A stretch of 44,952 nt of DNA from Parvimonas parva (GCF_016552165.1 NZ_JACVDA010000015.1:1-44952), one strand, 5' to 3'; positions 1-9,147 are shown, counted from the stretch's first letter. Numbers and translations are program-made. The notes: generated by a model from the letters alone, not told the origin.

Positions 1-61
1 TGTCAATTACTATTATACCTCTTTGAGATGTTTTTTTCTATTCTTACTGGCTAACTTAATT

Positions 62-247
62 TTACAATATGGGTTCTGCTAAAGAATTAATATAATCTTC
101 AGATTGTAATTCAAAGACTTGATTTTCTCTTAATCTTATATCTTTAATATCAATATAATTAACATTATATTTTTCATCTATCAAAACATCAAAATTATTT
201 TTTGTTCTTACAGATGAAGAAAAATCAAAATTTTTAAAACTTCCCAT
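62..247 (-). pseudogene. ParB-like N-terminal fragment
   Basis: This short frame encodes about 61 residues. Its second half (IDIKDIRLRENQVFEL, then an acidic stretch and INSLAEPI) resembles the start of the ParB/Spo0J nuclease-like domain, where a docking strand is followed by 'LAESI'. The frame then stops, where a full ParB would continue for 200 or more residues. The ATG at 247 is preferred over an upstream TTG because an AAAGGA site lies 7 nt before it. It follows parA in the same direction, as parB normally does. It could be a truncated gene or a short partition accessory protein; the sequence beyond position 62 shows no continuing ParB-like frame. Confidence 0.4.
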
Positions 248-260
248 TTTTATATCCTTT

Positions 261-401
261 CTAATTTTCAACTTTTTCTTCTATCAATTCAATTTTTTCT
301 TTTAAATTGGTAATTTCTTCATTTAATTTTTTTATTTTTACTTCAAATTCAGCAAGAATACATATAATAAATACAATTTCTGCTATTATAATAAAACACA
401 T
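261..401 (-). CDS. small membrane protein with coiled coil (46 aa), hypothetical
   Basis: A 46-residue frame starts with a hydrophobic helix (residues 2-17, MCFIIIAEIV onward) followed by a heptad-like charged tail rich in Lys, Glu, Leu and Ile (residues 20-46), so a single membrane segment with a cytoplasmic coiled coil is likely. An AAGG site lies about 13 nt upstream of the ATG. It sits between parA and the ParB-like fragment, ending 14 nt before the latter, on the same strand. I do not recognise the family. It could be a plasmid maintenance accessory protein, but position is the only support. Confidence 0.4.
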   Translation of the reverse strand: MCFIIIAEIVFIICILAEFEVKIKKLNEEITNLKEKIELIEEKVEN

Positions 402-540
402 AAATTTAAGTTACCTTTCTTTATTTATTTTTTCTTTTTAAGAAAAAAATAAATAATATTTCTACAATCGCCATTACTAGAAGTGGATATATATATAATC
501 CCTAAAAAATTCATAACTCATTTTTTATATCCTTTCTCTA

Positions 541-557
541 TTAGACAAATTGTCTAA
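541..557. promoter_or_regulatory. 17-bp perfect palindrome at the end of parA
   Basis: The sequence TTAGACAAATTGTCTAA is a perfect dyad around a central A. It overlaps the parA stop codon and precedes the genes downstream. It could be an operator, a partition site or an RNA hairpin. It does not match the classical chromosomal parS consensus. Confidence 0.45.
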
Positions 558-1321
558 TGCAATTCTAAAATTTCTTTTGCAAGTTCTAAATATTGTTTAC
601 CTAACTTTTTATCCATTTGAACAAGTGATATTTTCATTGCTGTACTTTCACTTGCTTCTATAAGTCTATTTATTTGTGTTTTGAATAGCTTATTTTTATA
701 ACTTTCACTTAAATATCTTATTACTTCTTTACTCATATTAGTATTATCAACCATTGTCGGTAAAATCCCTAAAATGTTAAGTTTTGGATTTACATATTTT
801 TTTATTTTAGTTATTGTATCTAACATTAAATTTAAACTATCCATTGTAAAAAATTGTGATTGTACCGGGATTATTACATCAGTACTACAAGTTAAAGCAT
901 TCGTTAAAAGAATATTTAAACTTGGGCAAGTATCAATCAGGATATAATCATATTTATCAAAAAATTCATTTTCTAAAATTTCTTTAAGTATAAATTCTCT
1001 TGAATATCTTGTATCCATTTCTTTTTCTAAAGCTGATAATCTTGCTCTACTTGGTATGTAGTCAATATTATCACTCTCACTTATTTTTATATATTTTTCT
1101 ATATCTTCAATTTCAGAATTTATAAATTCATCGATTAATCTATCAATAGTAAACTTGTCATCTATACTATGATTAAGATAAACAGATAAACTTGCTTGAG
1201 GGTCAAAATCTATAAGTAAAACTTTTTTATTATATCTTTCTAGTGCTACCCCCAGATTCATTGTAGTTGTTGTCTTTGCAACTCCACCCTTTTGATTACC
1301 TATCGTTATTATTTTCTTCAT
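554..1321 (-). CDS. parA: ParA/Soj-family partition ATPase
   Basis: A 255-residue ParA-type ATPase, the usual length for the family. The deviant Walker A motif KGGVAKTTTTMN occupies residues 11-22 just after the first strand, the Walker A' region is LIDFDPQAS near residue 38, and the Walker B strand ILIDTCPSL lies near residue 128. ParA proteins bind DNA non-specifically when ATP-bound and move or position replicons together with ParB and a centromere. The gene lies downstream of the RepA_N initiator in the same orientation, a common layout on low-GC Gram-positive plasmids. The protein lacks the N-terminal HTH extension of P1-type ParA, so any autoregulation would have to come from elsewhere. 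Confidence 0.92.
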   Translation of the reverse strand: MKKIITIGNQKGGVAKTTTTMNLGVALERYNKKVLLIDFDPQASLSVYLNHSIDDKFTIDRLIDEFINSEIEDIEKYIKISESDNIDYIPSRARLSALEKEMDTRYSREFILKEILENEFFDKYDYILIDTCPSLNILLTNALTCSTDVIIPVQSQFFTMDSLNLMLDTITKIKKYVNPKLNILGILPTMVDNTNMSKEVIRYLSESYKNKLFKTQINRLIEASESTAMKISLVQMDKKLGKQYLELAKEILELH

Positions 1322-1697
1322 ATTCTTTCTCCATTTCCTTTTGTTTGTATTGTTAATAAAATATCAAAGTTTTTCTTTTTTAATAAATATTAAATAAAAA
1401 AGAGAATTTTTTGTGTAATTTTTTTGATATTTTAGTTTTCTGAAGATATTTTTTTCTAAAATTTTGATTTTACTTTTCCAAAAAATTATCTTTATTCTCA
1501 TCTTAAAAGTTTTGCGTTAGCAAAACACATTTTATCTTTTATCATTTTGTATTTATATATAATATATATGAATGTACTATATATCTTTTATATATAAAAT
1601 TATTAATATATTTCTTTCTAGGTAGAAAAAAATTTACTACATCAGGAAATTTTTTTACCTTTGAATAAAAAAATAAAACTCATTTTGTGAATAAGTT
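1322..1697. other. intergenic region between repA and parA with inverted repeats
   Basis: This 376-bp, extremely AT-rich stretch has no convincing gene. It holds a perfect 7-bp stem (GTTTTGC/GCAAAAC with a GTTA loop) at 1509-1526 that, read on the minus strand, is followed by TTTT and may terminate repA transcription. A longer inverted repeat lies at 1621-1659 (arms GGTAGAAAAAAATTT and AAATTTTTTTACC). These are candidates for a terminator and a partition or replication control site. No iteron array is evident. Confidence 0.4.
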
Positions 1698-3092
1698 TTA
1701 GATAGATATTTGATAATTAAATTTCAACCAATCTTTAAAGATTGTAAGTCTTGACGGATAGTATTTGTGATATTCTAAAGTGAAATTATCTTTAGTTAAA
1801 TCTGTGAATTTTTTGATATTATCTAAAGACCAATTTCTAACTATACCAATTATATAGCTAATGCTCTTTTTGTTAAAAATATGAGCATATTTTGTCGCTA
1901 TAAGGAATAGTCTTTCATCAAAGGCTACCTTATATTGTTTCTTTGTTGAAATAAAATCTTTTATTTTATTTTTTTCTTCTTCAGTTAATTTTTCTTCTCT
2001 TAGTTTTTCTATTTGAATTAAAAGATTTTCTTCTTCAATTTCTCTTTTTTCAAAAAGTTGATTAGCTACATCTATATCACTTAAAATCAGCCTATTTTTA
2101 GCTGTATTTAAAAGTATTTTAGAAATATATTCAACTATATTAGTTACAGAAGAAAAATCAATTTTACATAGTTTTTTTACCAATTCAACTATATCTTTTC
2201 CCTTTAGATTAATTATTTTTTCAATAAATCTAAATTTATCTTTTGAATTTAAGTTTTTTAATTTATTTTCAATAACTCTATTCAAAAGGGAGAAAAACTT
2301 AGTTTTTTTTTTATTTTTTACTCCTAAACTGTTGACTTTATCGTAAAAATCATTTATACTATCGGTATAAGTTGATTTTATTGATTTTAAATAGACTTTC
2401 TTTACAACAAGTTTATTATCTTGTTTGTTAAGTAGTCCTAAATCAACAATTTTATTTTTGTATTTGATTATAGTTGGTTTAGAAATTCCTAAATCATTAA
2501 CTAAATCAGAATTTGTAAAAAACACTGTGTCAGAGTGTTTTTTATTTTGCAAAAATTTATTTTCTACAACTTGAAAAAACACCTTTTCTTTAAAGTTAAG
2601 AACTTTAAAAGCATTATCTACAAATAATTTTTTAGCTATTCTATAATATTTAAAACTTTCATCTACACTATCTAATCTAAACATTTTATTATTTTTATCT
2701 TTTGTTACTCTTAATAAAAATAGTCTTGGAGCTAAAGTAAAATCCCTTTGTTTTTCTATAAATAACAAGTTATTATTTACCAATTCATATTTCCAATTTT
2801 GTATTGTTCTCTTTGTAACTTGTAATAATTTTGACAAGTTTTCATCAGAAAAAACACAATATACATTTCCTTTTTCATCAGTCCATTTGTTTTTCATAGA
2901 TAGATTAATTCTATCTCTTAAAACAGCATATAAGAGCTTTGCTCCTATTGTTAATTTATATTTTTCTTTGTTGAAAAATATCTGTGGTATTCTGTAATAA
3001 GAATTTTCTCTTTTAAAATCTTTTAAATTTCTAAAATCTCTTAAAGATTTTAAAGAACTCTTATTTGAATTTACATTTTCTAAAATCAACAT
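1698..3092 (-). CDS. repA: RepA_N-type replication initiator protein
   Basis: The 464-residue product carries the RepA_N domain near its N-terminus (residues 30-115): YYRIPQIFF, then LTIGAKLLYAVLRDR, KWTDEKGNVY and a winged-helix segment that includes LLQVTKRTIQNWKYEL. RepA_N proteins start theta replication of large low-copy plasmids of Firmicutes, such as the pAD1 and pSK1 families, and often bind iterons inside their own gene. A second helix-turn-helix-like stretch (residues 190-230, DLGISKPTIIKYKNKI) is visible. The C-terminal part is family-specific and Lys/Asn rich. The start at 3092 has AAGGAG four bases upstream. The gene lies upstream of parA. Its presence on a stretch that continues to an rRNA operon suggests an integrated plasmid or element. 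Confidence 0.88.
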   Translation of the reverse strand: MLILENVNSNKSSLKSLRDFRNLKDFKRENSYYRIPQIFFNKEKYKLTIGAKLLYAVLRDRINLSMKNKWTDEKGNVYCVFSDENLSKLLQVTKRTIQNWKYELVNNNLLFIEKQRDFTLAPRLFLLRVTKDKNNKMFRLDSVDESFKYYRIAKKLFVDNAFKVLNFKEKVFFQVVENKFLQNKKHSDTVFFTNSDLVNDLGISKPTIIKYKNKIVDLGLLNKQDNKLVVKKVYLKSIKSTYTDSINDFYDKVNSLGVKNKKKTKFFSLLNRVIENKLKNLNSKDKFRFIEKIINLKGKDIVELVKKLCKIDFSSVTNIVEYISKILLNTAKNRLILSDIDVANQLFEKREIEEENLLIQIEKLREEKLTEEEKNKIKDFISTKKQYKVAFDERLFLIATKYAHIFNKKSISYIIGIVRNWSLDNIKKFTDLTKDNFTLEYHKYYPSRLTIFKDWLKFNYQISI

Positions 3093-3139
3093 TCTTCTCC
3101 TTTTATTTTTTATTTAATAAAAAAAGAAATAGAATTTTG

Positions 3140-4096
3140 TTACATTTCCATTTCTTCATCTAGCTCTAATTCTTCTATTTTTAAGTCTAATTCTTCCTTA
3201 TATGCTTCTATTGTAAGGTCTTTTAACTCTTGCATAAGTTCTTTATCTTCACAAATTTCTTCAATAGTTCTATTATCTTCTTCATATAAGTGAATAAAGA
3301 CTTGTATATTATCTTCTTCATATAAGTGAATAAAGACTTGTATATTATCTTCTTTACTTGTATAAAAAATATCTGTTCCCTCAAAATCTCCAGTTTCTGC
3401 TGAAACTTCATTTAGTGATGAAAATTCATCAACATTCATTTCTCTTATTTTTTGAAAATTAAAAGTTTTTTCTATTTCTTTTATACAATCATTATTTTTT
3501 ATATATTCTGAAAAATCTATTCTATCAACCTGATATTCTTTTCTATCATTGTATAAAGTTACATTAGATAGTTGACTTTTTACATCTTCAAAATCTTCTT
3601 TATAGTTATCTAATTCATCTAAGTAATTTATTTTTAAAGAATCTCTTAAATTTTCTAAAATATCATCTAAATCTCTTTTAAAATATTTTTTAAATATTTC
3701 TTCTTTAAAATTTTCATAATGTTCTAAATAATAGTCATCATATTCAAATACTGTTCCATTATCTTCTATTTCTTTTAAATTATTAAATTCTTCTTCAGTT
3801 AAATTAGTATTTGCATTACATAATTTAATACAATTACAATCATTATATTCTCTATTATTTAATAATCCGAGAACAGCATTATTCATTTCTTCTTCATTTT
3901 CAAACTTTGCAACAAAATAATCACCAACATCATAATCAAAATCAGGAACTACAAATCTAAGCTCACTTACATATTTTGATGAACTTCTAATATTTAATAA
4001 TTCTTGACCTAATTCCAGTCTTTCAATATATACATATTTTATTAAATCATTTTGTAAATCTTTATACTCTAAGTCTTTAAAATCTATAACTTTCAT
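3140..4096 (-). CDS. acidic hypothetical protein with internal duplication
   Basis: A 318-residue, strongly acidic protein rich in Glu, Asp and Asn with no recognised domain. Residues about 250-275 contain a tandem repeat of a 12-residue unit (EEDNIQVFIHLY twice), encoded by an exact 36-bp DNA duplication. The N-terminus (MKVIDFKDLEYKDL) is preceded by AAAAGGAG. The gene sits 47 bp upstream of repA on the same strand and downstream of a small gene, so it probably belongs to the plasmid-type module. Acidic proteins encoded on mobile elements are sometimes DNA mimics or anti-defence proteins, but nothing here proves such a role. Confidence 0.6.
   Translation of the reverse strand: MKVIDFKDLEYKDLQNDLIKYVYIERLELGQELLNIRSSSKYVSELRFVVPDFDYDVGDYFVAKFENEEEMNNAVLGLLNNREYNDCNCIKLCNANTNLTEEEFNNLKEIEDNGTVFEYDDYYLEHYENFKEEIFKKYFKRDLDDILENLRDSLKINYLDELDNYKEDFEDVKSQLSNVTLYNDRKEYQVDRIDFSEYIKNNDCIKEIEKTFNFQKIREMNVDEFSSLNEVSAETGDFEGTDIFYTSKEDNIQVFIHLYEEDNIQVFIHLYEEDNRTIEEICEDKELMQELKDLTIEAYKEELDLKIEELELDEEMEM
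3272..3343. repeat. 36-bp tandem direct repeat inside the acidic gene
   Basis: Two exact copies of a 36-bp unit (3272-3307 and 3308-3343) lie in frame and encode a duplicated 12-residue segment. A partial third unit follows (ATTATCTTCTT). The lack of mismatches suggests a recent slippage event. Confidence 0.9.
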
Positions 4097-4133
4097 TTTC
4101 TAAACTCCTTTTTATTGATTAAAAAGAAAAAAA

Positions 4134-4355
4134 TTAATATTCATTTCTAATATTTTTTGCTTCAGTTAAAAGTGTTTTTTTCTCTCCAGCACTTTCTGAT
4201 ATTATTTTCTTTAATTCTCTTTCTAAAAAAATAATATCTTTTTCATTTTCGCAAATTTCAAAAATAGCAGAAAAGAAATCATCAAATTCAAAAGAATTTA
4301 CCCTTATAACTCCTGATTTATTTTTCTTTATAAAATTTTTTAAATTTTTATCCAT
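4134..4355 (-). CDS. small hypothetical protein (73 aa)
   Basis: A 73-residue charged protein (MDKNLKNFIKKNKSG onward) with alternating Lys and Glu in its second half, which is probably helical. The ATG at 4355 is chosen over an upstream in-frame ATG because AAAGGAG lies six bases before it. It is the first gene of the minus-strand run that continues into the acidic protein, repA and parA. I do not recognise a family. Confidence 0.6.
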   Translation of the reverse strand: MDKNLKNFIKKNKSGVIRVNSFEFDDFFSAIFEICENEKDIIFLERELKKIISESAGEKKTLLTEAKNIRNEY

Positions 4356-4379
4356 AAATTCTCCTTTAAAAAACAAAAA

Positions 4380-5052
4380 GGAGCAAATATATGTAATATC
4401 TACTCCTTTGTTTTTATATATTAATTTTAAATTATAATCTTTTTAATTTTTCTTTTTTTTATTAAATTGTTGGTAATCAAATTTTATTAAAAAATAAAAT
4501 TTACATAGCATTTCAGCTCTCCGAAGTTCTTCCCGAGCAGTCCCCGTTACCAGCCAGACTGAAGTATCTCTAAATGTTCTTACCCCACAATATTTTTATA
4601 CTTGATTTTTTTATTTTTTAGTATAAAAAATAATATGAACTTTTCAAGTAACAAACATAAATATTGATTCAATACTTATGTCTATTACTTTTATAGTTTA
4701 CATTGCTCTAGCGAGTTTTAAAGCATTTATTTTATAAAAAAAATAGATATAAATATTGATTTTTCAATATCTATATCTATTATTCACATCTCCAGAAACC
4801 CTACAAACAAAAAATTTGTAAGCAAAAAAAGAAATGCCTAAACATTTCTTTTACACAAGTGTAGAATCCATAAGATATTTTGTATAATCATCTTTAGGTT
4901 TTTCAAAAAGATCTTCACTTTCGGCTTTTTATTATGTCTTGTTTTAATATCTTCTTTTCTTGATTTTTTAGTTGCCTAATCTTTCTTCTGTATCGTCAAT
5001 TTTATCTTTTATTTCTTTTGACCCTTGTCTTAGTTGATCTAATTTTTCATAT
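4380..5052. other. gene-poor region with a GC-rich island and coding relics
   Basis: No intact gene is seen here. About 4508-4598 is a GC-rich island in otherwise AT-rich DNA, with short complementary segments, perhaps a structured RNA or an intron fragment. On the minus strand at 4850-5040, broken frames encode pieces such as KLDQLRQGSKEIKDKI and DDYTKYLMDSTLV before a stop, which look like the decayed C-terminal part of a coiled-coil mobile-element protein. The frames are broken by stops and shifts, so this is a relic. Confidence 0.5.
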
Positions 5053-5159
5053 AAAACACCTTTCTTGTATTAAAAAAGAGATAACATTTTCTGCTATCTC
5101 TTTCAAAGTTTCATTATTAAAATTTTCTTTCAGCTAAAATCTCCTTAAAATAAATCTTC
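5053..5159. repeat. 107-bp direct repeat, left copy
   Basis: This stretch is nearly identical to 21853-21958 in the same orientation; I count one substitution and one indel over about 106 bp. It covers the last codons of the res gene (LEDLF and stop), an SD-like AAGGAG, and a hairpin (AAAGAGATA/TATCTCTTT) followed by Ts on the minus strand, which probably terminates res transcription. The two copies bracket about 16.8 kb. Confidence 0.85.
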
Positions 5160-7349
5160 TAGTCTTTTCCAATTTTCATTATTCATATCTCCTGTGTAGG
5201 TTGTGTTATTAATATAAAGTCTTGTATCTTTATCTCTAACAAAACCCCAATTTATTTTATATCTGCTTGAATACTCCTTAAAAGCATAAAATTTATTTTC
5301 GATTTGCTTGTCTCTATTTTTACTTACAGCTTTTCTTTCTCCACCTTTAGTTTCAATTATCCATACTTCTCCATTTTTCTTTTTAATTATATAGTCTGGA
5401 TAAAAAAGATATTCTTTGCTTAGATTATTGCCATAAACAACCGATAAGTATTGCTGTCCTTTATCTCCATTTTTATAGTACCAATCTACATCATCTCTAC
5501 TTTCAAGATAGTTTTCTAAGAGTTGTTCTGAAGTTGATCTAAACTGAGATGTTGTCATAGATGTGTTGTATTCTTTATAAGCATTTTTCTTATACTCGAC
5601 TACTTCTGTTTCATACGGAAGATACTTATAAAAATCTTCTAATGGCAATTTCCATTTTTCAGTTTTCTTATCCAAGAATTGCATTTGTCTTCCATTAGAA
5701 ATTGCAGCTAAATCTAAAAAGTCATCTCTGAGTTTATAAGCATTATTTATCATAAAAGCGTACCACTCACGATTAGAAAGATTTAACAGCTTCTTGTTTG
5801 ATGGTATATTTTTATGGAAAAGATGTTGAAGAATTACCCTCATCCTTTTAGATGGAACGCCCGTAACTTTTTTTATCATATCAACCGCGTGCAAACAATC
5901 AATTCCATGATCGTGAGTTGATACCTCATAGGCTATCTCCCTATTTTCACCTTGTTTTTCATCAACAATATCTTTAAGTTTTATAAACTTACCAGTCCTA
6001 AAGGTAGATATAACTTTTGTTCCCATTATAAAACCATAAGACTCTAATAATTTTTCGTTGTCCTTTTTTATATTAGTTAGTTTATATTTATCTTTAAAAT
6101 AATCATAAGCTCTATCCCTAACTACTACTTCATCTACAAACTGATAGTCTTTATTTCTATATTCTTTTACAAGTTCAAAATTTTTACACTTGTCTTTTAA
6201 AAATAACCTCTTAACTTCATAGGTATTTCCACCCTGTATAACAGACTCTTTGTACTTTTCATCGAATGTATAGAGGAAGCAAAAATCTAATAGGTCGTTG
6301 TCATAGTGTCTTGCTCTTGGCATTCTCCTTATGCGTCCTATTGTTTGAGTTTCAAAGGTTTCTGTCATGTTTTCACGAAGTTTTACAAGTATCTTTGCTC
6401 TCGGACAATCCCAACCAGTCGATATAGCTTGTTTCATAATTAAAAAATTTGACTTAGAATTTTCCTCTGTAACATCAAGTGTATTTATCTTCTCCTCACT
6501 TAACCACTTAGCAAGCATTTTATTTTTATAGGTGTAACCCATGTTTGTTAGATGTTCTTCTACAAAAGTAACTAAGGACTCACTCATATCTGGAAATTGT
6601 ATAATTACTAAAGGATTGATCCTTTCTCCTATTTTCTCATACTCGGCTTTGATTTCTTTTCTCTTTTCATCTGCTTTTTGTATTAGATAAATAGTTTCGC
6701 TTTCAAGGTCGTCCATCTCTTCTGCTTCAAGACCGGGGTTGATGTAAAGTGCCTTTGTTATAAGACCTGAATTTATTACCTCTTCTTCCGGTATTTCATA
6801 AAATTCTGCCATAGGGTTTTTGACAGTTGTTGCTGATACTCGTATTTCTCTATCAGAATTAAGGGCAAACAATATATCATCTGCCTTTGAAGTGTTATTC
6901 AAATGCTCCTCATCAATAATTGTGATAAAAGAAAGTTGTTCTCTATGTGCTTCAGCAATTCTTTCAAAAAGATTTTTCTTTTCACTATCTTTAAGTGCAT
7001 TATTCTTTTTATTGGTTATCATTTCCCAGTTTATGAAATAGGTATAACCACCCTTGAAACCTTGAAGTAAGGCATCATGTATATTAGCAGATTTTGCATG
7101 ATGAATATATTCGTCCATTTTCTCCTTGGACTGCTCCTCTAAATCTCCCTTGCCCGGAGTAAGCCAGATAAATATCTTGTTAGGGTCCTGCCATAGAAGA
7201 TAATCATAGATATAAGAAAGTAGAATTATTGTTTTGCCGGAACCCGTCGGACTTTTTACAATAATTTTTCTTTTTGCATTTGGATCTGTCGTTTTATCCA
7301 AAAGATAGTTTTTGGCATCTGTTTGAAAATCAAATAAATCTAACATCAT
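5145..7349 (-). CDS. res: type III restriction enzyme, Res (helicase-nuclease) subunit
   Basis: The 734-residue protein is a superfamily 2 helicase fused to a nuclease. Walker A is SPTGSGKT at residues 33-40, motif II is DEEH at 146-149, motif III is SAT near 172, and a motif VI-like QTIGRIRRMPR lies near residue 340. The C-terminus has a PD-(D/E)xK nuclease signature: YPD with Asp651, then IIETKGG with Glu666 and Lys668. Type III Res uses ATP-driven translocation and works in a complex with Mod, cutting between two recognition sites in opposite orientation. The start ATG overlaps the mod stop by four bases, so the two are translationally coupled. The protein is somewhat shorter than EcoP15I Res (about 970 aa) but all core motifs are present. 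Confidence 0.93.
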   Translation of the reverse strand: MMLDLFDFQTDAKNYLLDKTTDPNAKRKIIVKSPTGSGKTIILLSYIYDYLLWQDPNKIFIWLTPGKGDLEEQSKEKMDEYIHHAKSANIHDALLQGFKGGYTYFINWEMITNKKNNALKDSEKKNLFERIAEAHREQLSFITIIDEEHLNNTSKADDILFALNSDREIRVSATTVKNPMAEFYEIPEEEVINSGLITKALYINPGLEAEEMDDLESETIYLIQKADEKRKEIKAEYEKIGERINPLVIIQFPDMSESLVTFVEEHLTNMGYTYKNKMLAKWLSEEKINTLDVTEENSKSNFLIMKQAISTGWDCPRAKILVKLRENMTETFETQTIGRIRRMPRARHYDNDLLDFCFLYTFDEKYKESVIQGGNTYEVKRLFLKDKCKNFELVKEYRNKDYQFVDEVVVRDRAYDYFKDKYKLTNIKKDNEKLLESYGFIMGTKVISTFRTGKFIKLKDIVDEKQGENREIAYEVSTHDHGIDCLHAVDMIKKVTGVPSKRMRVILQHLFHKNIPSNKKLLNLSNREWYAFMINNAYKLRDDFLDLAAISNGRQMQFLDKKTEKWKLPLEDFYKYLPYETEVVEYKKNAYKEYNTSMTTSQFRSTSEQLLENYLESRDDVDWYYKNGDKGQQYLSVVYGNNLSKEYLFYPDYIIKKKNGEVWIIETKGGERKAVSKNRDKQIENKFYAFKEYSSRYKINWGFVRDKDTRLYINNTTYTGDMNNENWKRLEDLF

Positions 7350-8932
7350 AATTCGTTCACCTCTCTTAATTCTTCCGTGAAATAATAATCCGGGATTGTT
7401 ACAGCTTCAAGTTTTCTTTCCTCGATACTATCATTGATTTCTTTAGTTAGTAATATGAATGATGGAATATATAAAACACCACCTTCTTTCATTTCAGAAA
7501 GTGCTATCTTTAAATCTTCATCAGATAAAATGATTCTTCTACTATCCCCGTCAATCTCACACATATTTTCAAGCTCGACCATTTCTTTGATATAATCAAG
7601 AAGTTTGGAGGATAAAATCTCCTCATCTTCTGAAAGTTTTGGGATAAATTCTGTTTTATAGTATTTAAGATTATGAGGAAGTTCTTTTTGGATATTCTTC
7701 ATTCTTTGGTAAGTGATTTCTTCACAAATATTATTTTCATTGTTAGTACAAAGAATATATTTCCTATTTCCACCATCTTCTTTATTTAATTCCATAACTG
7801 CATGTCCCGTTGTTCCACTTCCAGCGAAATAGTCTAAAATTGTAGCGTTTTTGTTATCTATTGTTGATATCAGAGTTGTTAAATATTTGATTGATTTGGG
7901 ATAATTAAATACTTTTTTCCCAAATATATTTTTTAATTCCTTATCGCCCTCTGTTGTTCCTCCAAAATCCATTGTCATACTTCTAGGAGTTTTTCCGCTT
8001 TTATTTAAATATTGTTTAAATTGAACACTCCATTTGCCATCTTTTTTCTTTACAATTTTAATCTTTCCTTCTGAATATTCCCTTTCAAATCTTTCTTTTG
8101 ATCTAATCCAACCATTATTTATAACAGTTCCATCAGGTGCGATAATATCATAAATTATTGGATTCTTTAATCCTGGTCTTGCAAAAGTGTCCCAAAAAAA
8201 TCTTCCATTAGAATCTTCTTCTTTGTATCTTTTTAAGTACTCATCACTATGTTTTATATACATTGGTTTTGTTGAGTTTATATTTTTTGTGTAACATAAA
8301 CAATATTCATGTTCTTTAACCATAAATTTGCTATCATTACCACCACCAACTTTTGATTGTTTTATATATGTCCCGAGGAAATTACTCTCTCCAAATATAC
8401 CATCACATAAAAGTTTTAATTGTGCATACTCATTATCATCGATGGAAATAAAAATAACTCCCTCATCAGATAACAATTCCTTAGCAATTTTCAATCTCTC
8501 AGCCATAAATGAAAGCCACTTAGAGTGTCTGTATCCATCGTCAGACCCAATATAATTATCATCATATATAAAATCTTTATTTCCAGTATTATAAGGTGGA
8601 TCAATGTAGATAACATCGATTTTCCCCTTGTGAGTCTTTTCTAGTAATTTAAGGGAATGTAGATTATCCCCCTCTAAAAGAAAATTAAAATCTTTGGTGT
8701 TATCCCATACTATCTTTTTATCTTCTATCTCTCTAAAAACTGGTATGTTATGAACGAGTTGTTTGTCTACTTCTTCTTCGTGTTCTTCCCATACTAATCC
8801 ATATTTTTTCTCAGTCAGGGCTGTTTCAATCTTGCCAAGTGCAATCCTACTTTCATCATCTGTATGAATTTCTTTAAGATGATTTAGGTATTCAAGCATT
8901 TCATCTCTTCTTTTTTGTGATAGATTTCCCAA
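7346..8932 (-). CDS. mod: type III DNA methyltransferase, Mod subunit
   Basis: The 528-residue protein is a beta-class adenine-N6 methyltransferase: catalytic motif IV DPPYNTG at residues 111-117 precedes the SAM-binding motif I DYFAGSGTTG at about 367-376. The segment between them would hold the target recognition domain. Mod provides both sequence recognition and protective methylation for the Res complex. It begins three bases after the HTH gene and overlaps res, forming a three-gene operon. Length is shorter than EcoP15I Mod (about 645 aa) but typical of many Firmicute Mods. No simple-sequence tract for phase variation is visible at its 5' end. Confidence 0.94.
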   Translation of the reverse strand: MGNLSQKRRDEMLEYLNHLKEIHTDDESRIALGKIETALTEKKYGLVWEEHEEEVDKQLVHNIPVFREIEDKKIVWDNTKDFNFLLEGDNLHSLKLLEKTHKGKIDVIYIDPPYNTGNKDFIYDDNYIGSDDGYRHSKWLSFMAERLKIAKELLSDEGVIFISIDDNEYAQLKLLCDGIFGESNFLGTYIKQSKVGGGNDSKFMVKEHEYCLCYTKNINSTKPMYIKHSDEYLKRYKEEDSNGRFFWDTFARPGLKNPIIYDIIAPDGTVINNGWIRSKERFEREYSEGKIKIVKKKDGKWSVQFKQYLNKSGKTPRSMTMDFGGTTEGDKELKNIFGKKVFNYPKSIKYLTTLISTIDNKNATILDYFAGSGTTGHAVMELNKEDGGNRKYILCTNNENNICEEITYQRMKNIQKELPHNLKYYKTEFIPKLSEDEEILSSKLLDYIKEMVELENMCEIDGDSRRIILSDEDLKIALSEMKEGGVLYIPSFILLTKEINDSIEERKLEAVTIPDYYFTEELREVNEL

Positions 8933-8934
8933 TT

Positions 8935-9147
8935 TTATTCCACCTCATTTCTATGAATTTCAACAACATCTTCAATTCTGCAATCCAATGCCAGACAAAT
9001 TTTTTCTAATGATTCTAAGTTCACATAAGAGTTTTTGCTCATTCTTGAAACTATGTTGCTTGTTATGTTTGCAGCTCTTTTTAAGTCTTCTTTGTTCATT
9101 TCTCTTTCTACCAATAAGTGCCATAATGGTTTATAAGAAATTGCCAT
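8935..9147 (-). CDS. XRE/Cro-type HTH regulator of the RM operon
   Basis: A 70-residue helix-turn-helix protein of the Cro/C1 type. Residues 16-45 read EMNKEDLKRAANITSNIVSR, with the usual spacing for an HTH, followed by LESLEKICLALDCRIEDVVE, a classic ending of small XRE regulators. It is the first gene of the operon with mod and res, three bases before mod. Small XRE proteins in this position commonly act as controllers that time restriction and methylation expression. A GGGG-type SD lies just before the ATG. Confidence 0.88.
   Translation of the reverse strand: MAISYKPLWHLLVEREMNKEDLKRAANITSNIVSRMSKNSYVNLESLEKICLALDCRIEDVVEIHRNEVE

Noticed and set aside
1-61. Continuation of the ParB-like protein to the left
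   Set aside because: All three minus-strand frames contain early stops or no ParB-like residues.
421-521. Fst-like small toxin gene downstream of parA
   Set aside because: A hydrophobic stretch ending KRKNK is present, but the in-frame upstream codon is TAG and there is no usable start; the other frame (from ATG 514) is not toxin-like.
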